Assembly: GCA_026027325.1 (NCBI GenBank)
Contig: JAMSLZ010000001.1
Coordinates: 1,922,001-1,986,000 of the forward strand
DNA from: Actinomucor elegans
Lineage: Eukaryota > Mucoromycota > Mucoromycetes > Mucorales > Mucoraceae
Length of the DNA stretch: 64,000 nucleotides
Direction of reading: 5' to 3'
In this document: positions 60,493 to 64,000 of the stretch, piece by piece
How the letters are laid out: each line of letters starts with the position of its first letter
Position numbering within the stretch: the stretch's first letter is position 1
The notes under the pieces: model-generated
Database searches by the model: none
Told to the model about the DNA's origin: nothing
What the model saw: only the letters and a program-made list of their open reading frames with translations
Translations under genes and position numbers: made by a program

Positions 60493-62481
60493 ATGTCTTT
60501 TAAGGATGAACATCAACCTTTGTTGACAAGTAATACATCATCCGTTTCCACAATCGAGACTCCACAAAGTTATGATGCCATTGCTACCAAACTAAGAGAT
60601 GAAGAGGAGTTAGGCAATAGTAGCGATAGTACAATAGATGAACATGATTCAGAGTACTTGATCAAGCATCGGTTAGGAGATGCTTCATTATCTCGCATTG
60701 TATTATGGTATGTAGACAGCATTCAATTGGCTTTCAAAGGATGTAGGTTGACTTTATTTGACCTAGTCTTTGTATTGGTGGATTTTTGGCTGCTGTAGAT
60801 ACTTCTATTATTACAACTATCTTCAATGAAATCGGAACAGAATTCAAGAGGTAGTCATTCCAATTAAAATGAGATTCTATAGAGAGCTAATATCATGCGT
60901 AGTTCTAATCTTTCGGTTTGGATCATGACTTCGTATATGCTTAGTACTTCAGCACTTCAACCGCTTTGTATGTATGAATATCAATATCAGTTTTGCAGTA
61001 TCACTAACATGTAGATCTATTTTGGCAGATGGAAAACTATCAGATATTTTCGGCCGTAAATCCACACTTGTATCTATCGTTATCTTCTTTCTCGTAGGAT
61101 CTTGGCTTTGTGGTGCCGCTCGAACCATGCTAGAAATGAGTATTGCGCGTGCCATTGCCGGTCTTGGAGGGGGAGGTATCATGACTATGGCATCTGTAGT
61201 GATTCACGACTTGGTTCCCATGCGTAGTCGAGGACAATATCAATCTTATGTAAACATGGCTCAAACAGTACGTATACAATTGCTCTATAATTTAATCATT
61301 CGCTCATCTTTTATATTCAGGTGGGAACTACGATAGGTGCCCCCTTGGGTGGTATTATTAACGATACCTTGGGATGGCGTTACTGCTTTTACATCAATAT
61401 TCCATTCTGTTTCTTCTTGCTCCACACTTACACTTACAAGATGCAAAACTATAACCTGCCAGAGAACGTCACTGTGAATCGCCACGAGCAATTATCCAAG
61501 ATTGACTTTATTGGTGCTGCTTTGTTACTGATCGCTAATGTGTCCTTTGTCACAGGCGCTTCATTAGGTGGCAATACCCATGAATGGAGTCATCCTTTGA
61601 TTGTGTCCCTCTTGATTACCGCCATTACTTTCTTTGTGTCCTTTGTCGTGTATGAGTGGCAATGGGCCACACACCCATTGGTATCTCGCACCTTGGCCAA
61701 GAATCGAAATGTAGTTGCTGTCTGCTTGACTAATTTCTTTTTGACTTCCTCAACAATGACATTCATCTACCTCATTCCCCAGTACTTTATGGCAAGAATA
61801 TTGAACATTCTTAATTTGATATAAGCATTAACTTTTTGTTTGTAGGGTGTTCTGGGATACAATGCTTCCAGCGCTGGTCTATGGGTCCTTCCTCGTACGT
61901 TTATGGTAGCTGTTGGCTGCTGGCTTGCTGGTCGCTACCTAGGCCTCACTGGTCGCTATAAACACTTTCTAACCTGGGTCATGGTGATACACATGTTCTC
62001 TGCAATAGGTACTTACCTTTGGGATATCGATACGCCTATTTGGAACCGTCTTACTTGCATGAACATAGAAGGCTTTGTGTTTGGTTGTGTGCTTGTGGCC
62101 ACTATGGTTGCTTTAGTTGCTGATATTTCACCAAAAGATACAGCTTCAGCTACATCCATGATTTTCCTTTGTCGATCCACTGGCTGGCTATCAGGTAGTA
62201 CTATATCGGCTGCGATTTTGCAATCAAGATTCAAAAACTATTTGGAAAGGGAGATTCAAGGCCCTGAGGCTGCAGAGATTGTCAAATTTGTGAGGACGTC
62301 GATTACGCAGTTACGTACGTTAGAGCCTGAGGTGCAGGTGATAGTGATAGATGCGTTGCAAAAGGCAATTAAGCAAGCTTTCTTGTATGGCGTTGGTGCG
62401 TCGATTTGTTGCTTTTTAGCAACCGCGTGTATGCGTAACTGTCAGTTGGTGTCTCAGATAAAAAAAGTTAACAATAAATAA
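60493..62481 (+). CDS. MFS transporter, DHA2 / vacuolar basic amino acid type
   Basis: Six exons: 60493-60707, 60767-60850, 60903-60967, 61029-61267, 61321-61791, 61846-62481; 569 residues. Signature motifs: CIGGFLAAVDTSIITT in span 1, GKLSDIFGRKS (motif A), RAIAGLGGGGIMTMAS, and GAPLGGIINDTLGWR (motif C of proton antiporters). About 14 spans with the loop around NYNLPENVTVNRHEQ, as in the DHA2 family, which includes the VBA vacuolar amino acid and Fnx1-like carriers. The cytosolic N-terminus has an acidic dileucine motif (DEHQPLL) that in yeast sorts proteins to the vacuole. The intron 61792-61845 uses a GCAAGA donor; no GT donor keeps the frame. Substrate cannot be told from sequence. Confidence 0.88.
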
Positions 62482-62592
62482 AACATATAAATGATGGTAT
62501 CGCAAACTTTTATTTGGGCTACTTAAAGCACATTAATTTAAAATATGAGGGTATATTATGAATATCAAGGTATAGGTTCTTTATCTTTCTTA

Positions 62593-64000
62593 TTATTTTG
62601 AAGAGGATTTATCCTCTGAAGCTTCGTCAATAGGAGAGACCTTTTTCGTCTGTGTTTTTTTGTGTGCTTCAGCTTGCTTTCTATCGCGTTCAACTCTTTC
62701 CAGAAACTCAGGGATGCGTTCAAACAAAACTTTGTAAATGCGATCTCTTGTCCAGCCATTGTCACAGGAGTTTGCCTCCAGCAAAATATCGATAAAGTAA
62801 CCCTGAATCTCGGCTGTAGTGACCATGTTGGCTGGGATAGCATTTCCAAACTCTTCCATATATTTTCTTGCAATAGCCTTCTCTTCATCCGCTAATGGCA
62901 TTGATGTCTCTTCATCTATGCTCATAAATCGCCAAAATGTATCTTTCACTTGTTCAGGCGCAGCATAACCTAAATGGAGCTTGACATCAATTCTACCAGG
63001 TCGAAGCAAGGCAGGTGTGATCTTACTGATATTATTACAAGTCATGAAAACAACTGCAACAAGAGGAATTATAATTAGTATCGTAGCTTTTGGGTAATAT
63101 ATGATATCTTAAGTGCACTTACTGCAACCGCTTTTTGATTGTAGACCATCCATGATATTCAATAGACCCGACATAGTGACTTTTTTTGCCTCTTTCGAGT
63201 TATCAGATGATTCAAACAAATGATCAATATCTTCAATCAATAGAATTGTATTAGAAGACAGGTTTTGCATCAGTTCGCAAAGCATATCATTAGTTGAAGA
63301 AGCGAGAGAACCGAGTATAGAGATATCGTATTTGAGATAGTTCTAAGTTAATTGTATATTAGTCACACTTACTGCTCCAATTTCAGTTTTCCATCTATAT
63401 ACTTACAGCAACTGCTTGTATGATGGACGATTTACCAGTACCGGGAGGACCGTACAGCAGGTAACCTCTACGGTGTGGAATTCTTCTATTTGTGTACCAA
63501 TCCTCTCGTGCCTTAAACGTTTGAATATCTAGGTATGGAAAGGAAGTCAGTCTAAGTTTCCCCTCACTCAAATACTAGAATAAAGTTACCTTTGATTAAG
63601 CGCTCTTTTTGTCCATGACCCAAGTGCACAGAGTTTATATCTCTCCAGGGCACAACTCTTTCAAAATCCCAACTTGCATCACATGCTTTGTAGACATACT
63701 ATGCAATAATAGGTTATAACGACATGAAAAATAGCAGATTTTAACATTTACGTTGTTTTTTTCGGACTTATTGTGCAAGTCAGACCATTCTTGTAAAATA
63801 TAATGCAGCCTCTTTGTGTCGCGGTCAACCATGCTACATACATAGATAAGTACATGGTAGTATAACAGATGGATTCATTGTACCTGACAGCAATATGCGC
63901 CATATCTATTTCGTCTTTAGTATTGATTGCCTCTTTAAATTCCACTTTGATTGTATGGCCTTTATAAACCAACTCCTCATCAAACTCTAAAGCTACAAAT
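62593..64000 (-). CDS. BCS1-like AAA ATPase, 3' part (5' end outside window)
   Basis: Visible exons, minus strand: 63884->64000, 63752-63833, 63590-63698, 63407-63528, 63123-63342, 62593-63053 (about 370 codons). Order as in BCS1-type AAA proteins: [10 protein letters not shown] and PWRDINSV before the ATPase; [20 protein letters not shown] (Walker A); [16 protein letters not shown] (Walker B); [31 protein letters not shown] (sensor 1); [14 protein letters not shown]. It ends in a Lys/Ser-rich tail. Mitochondrial Bcs1 inserts the Rieske protein into complex III, but fungi carry many Bcs1-like paralogues and the N-terminal span that would decide location lies off the window. Convergent with the transporter gene, 111 nt between stops. 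Confidence 0.85.

Overview
The window is eukaryotic nuclear DNA and reads as a fungus of the Mucoromycota, probably Mucorales. This is inferred from AT-rich intergenic DNA, many very short spliceosomal introns (mostly 47-75 nt, GT-AG with two GC-AG cases), and gene content close to known mould proteins. No rRNA, intact tRNA, CRISPR array, plasmid or viral gene was seen. Gene models below were built by hand from splice sites, and the phase of every internal exon was checked; UTRs are not placed.

Layout. At 0.2-8.8 kb there is a tandem family of type I membrane kelch-repeat proteins: two intact nine-exon copies with identical intron positions, then a third copy that lost exons 2-7 and its start codon. 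At 10-27 kb lie housekeeping genes: aspartate aminotransferase, a Pho85-type (PCL) cyclin divergent from dihydroxyacetone kinase, an ERT1/AcuK-like PAS protein without a zinc cluster, an unrecognised coiled-coil protein, eIF3j, and CNOT11 of the CCR4-NOT complex. At 31-42 kb are an SPT23/MGA2-like IPT-ankyrin regulator lacking the usual membrane anchor, a four-span membrane protein meeting glyoxalase II tail-to-tail with 10 nt between stop codons, the complex I subunit NDUFB8, and a typical 2-Cys peroxiredoxin.

At 42-46 kb a 15-exon gene on the minus strand encodes a 1006-residue TPR + ubiquitin-like + LRR protein that I read as a Tonsoku (TONSL/TSK) homologue without ankyrin repeats, as in plants. 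It is divergent from dynactin p24 (DCTN3). Then come an F-box protein, a Sel1-repeat protein, a DHX57-type helicase (dsRBD-like, UBA, RWD, DEVH), an Ecl1-type small zinc-binding protein, a DHA2/VBA-type MFS transporter, and the 3' part of a BCS1-like AAA ATPase that runs off the right edge.

The long gene-poor stretches (several of 1.5-3.5 kb) carry at least 18 diverged copies, in both orientations, of one dispersed element of about 50-100 bp, plus long A/T homopolymers. The genes do not form one pathway. The most notable items are the Tonsoku homologue, the dispersed element, the kelch cluster with its deletion pseudogene, the zinc-cluster-less ERT1-like gene and the anchor-less SPT23-like gene.
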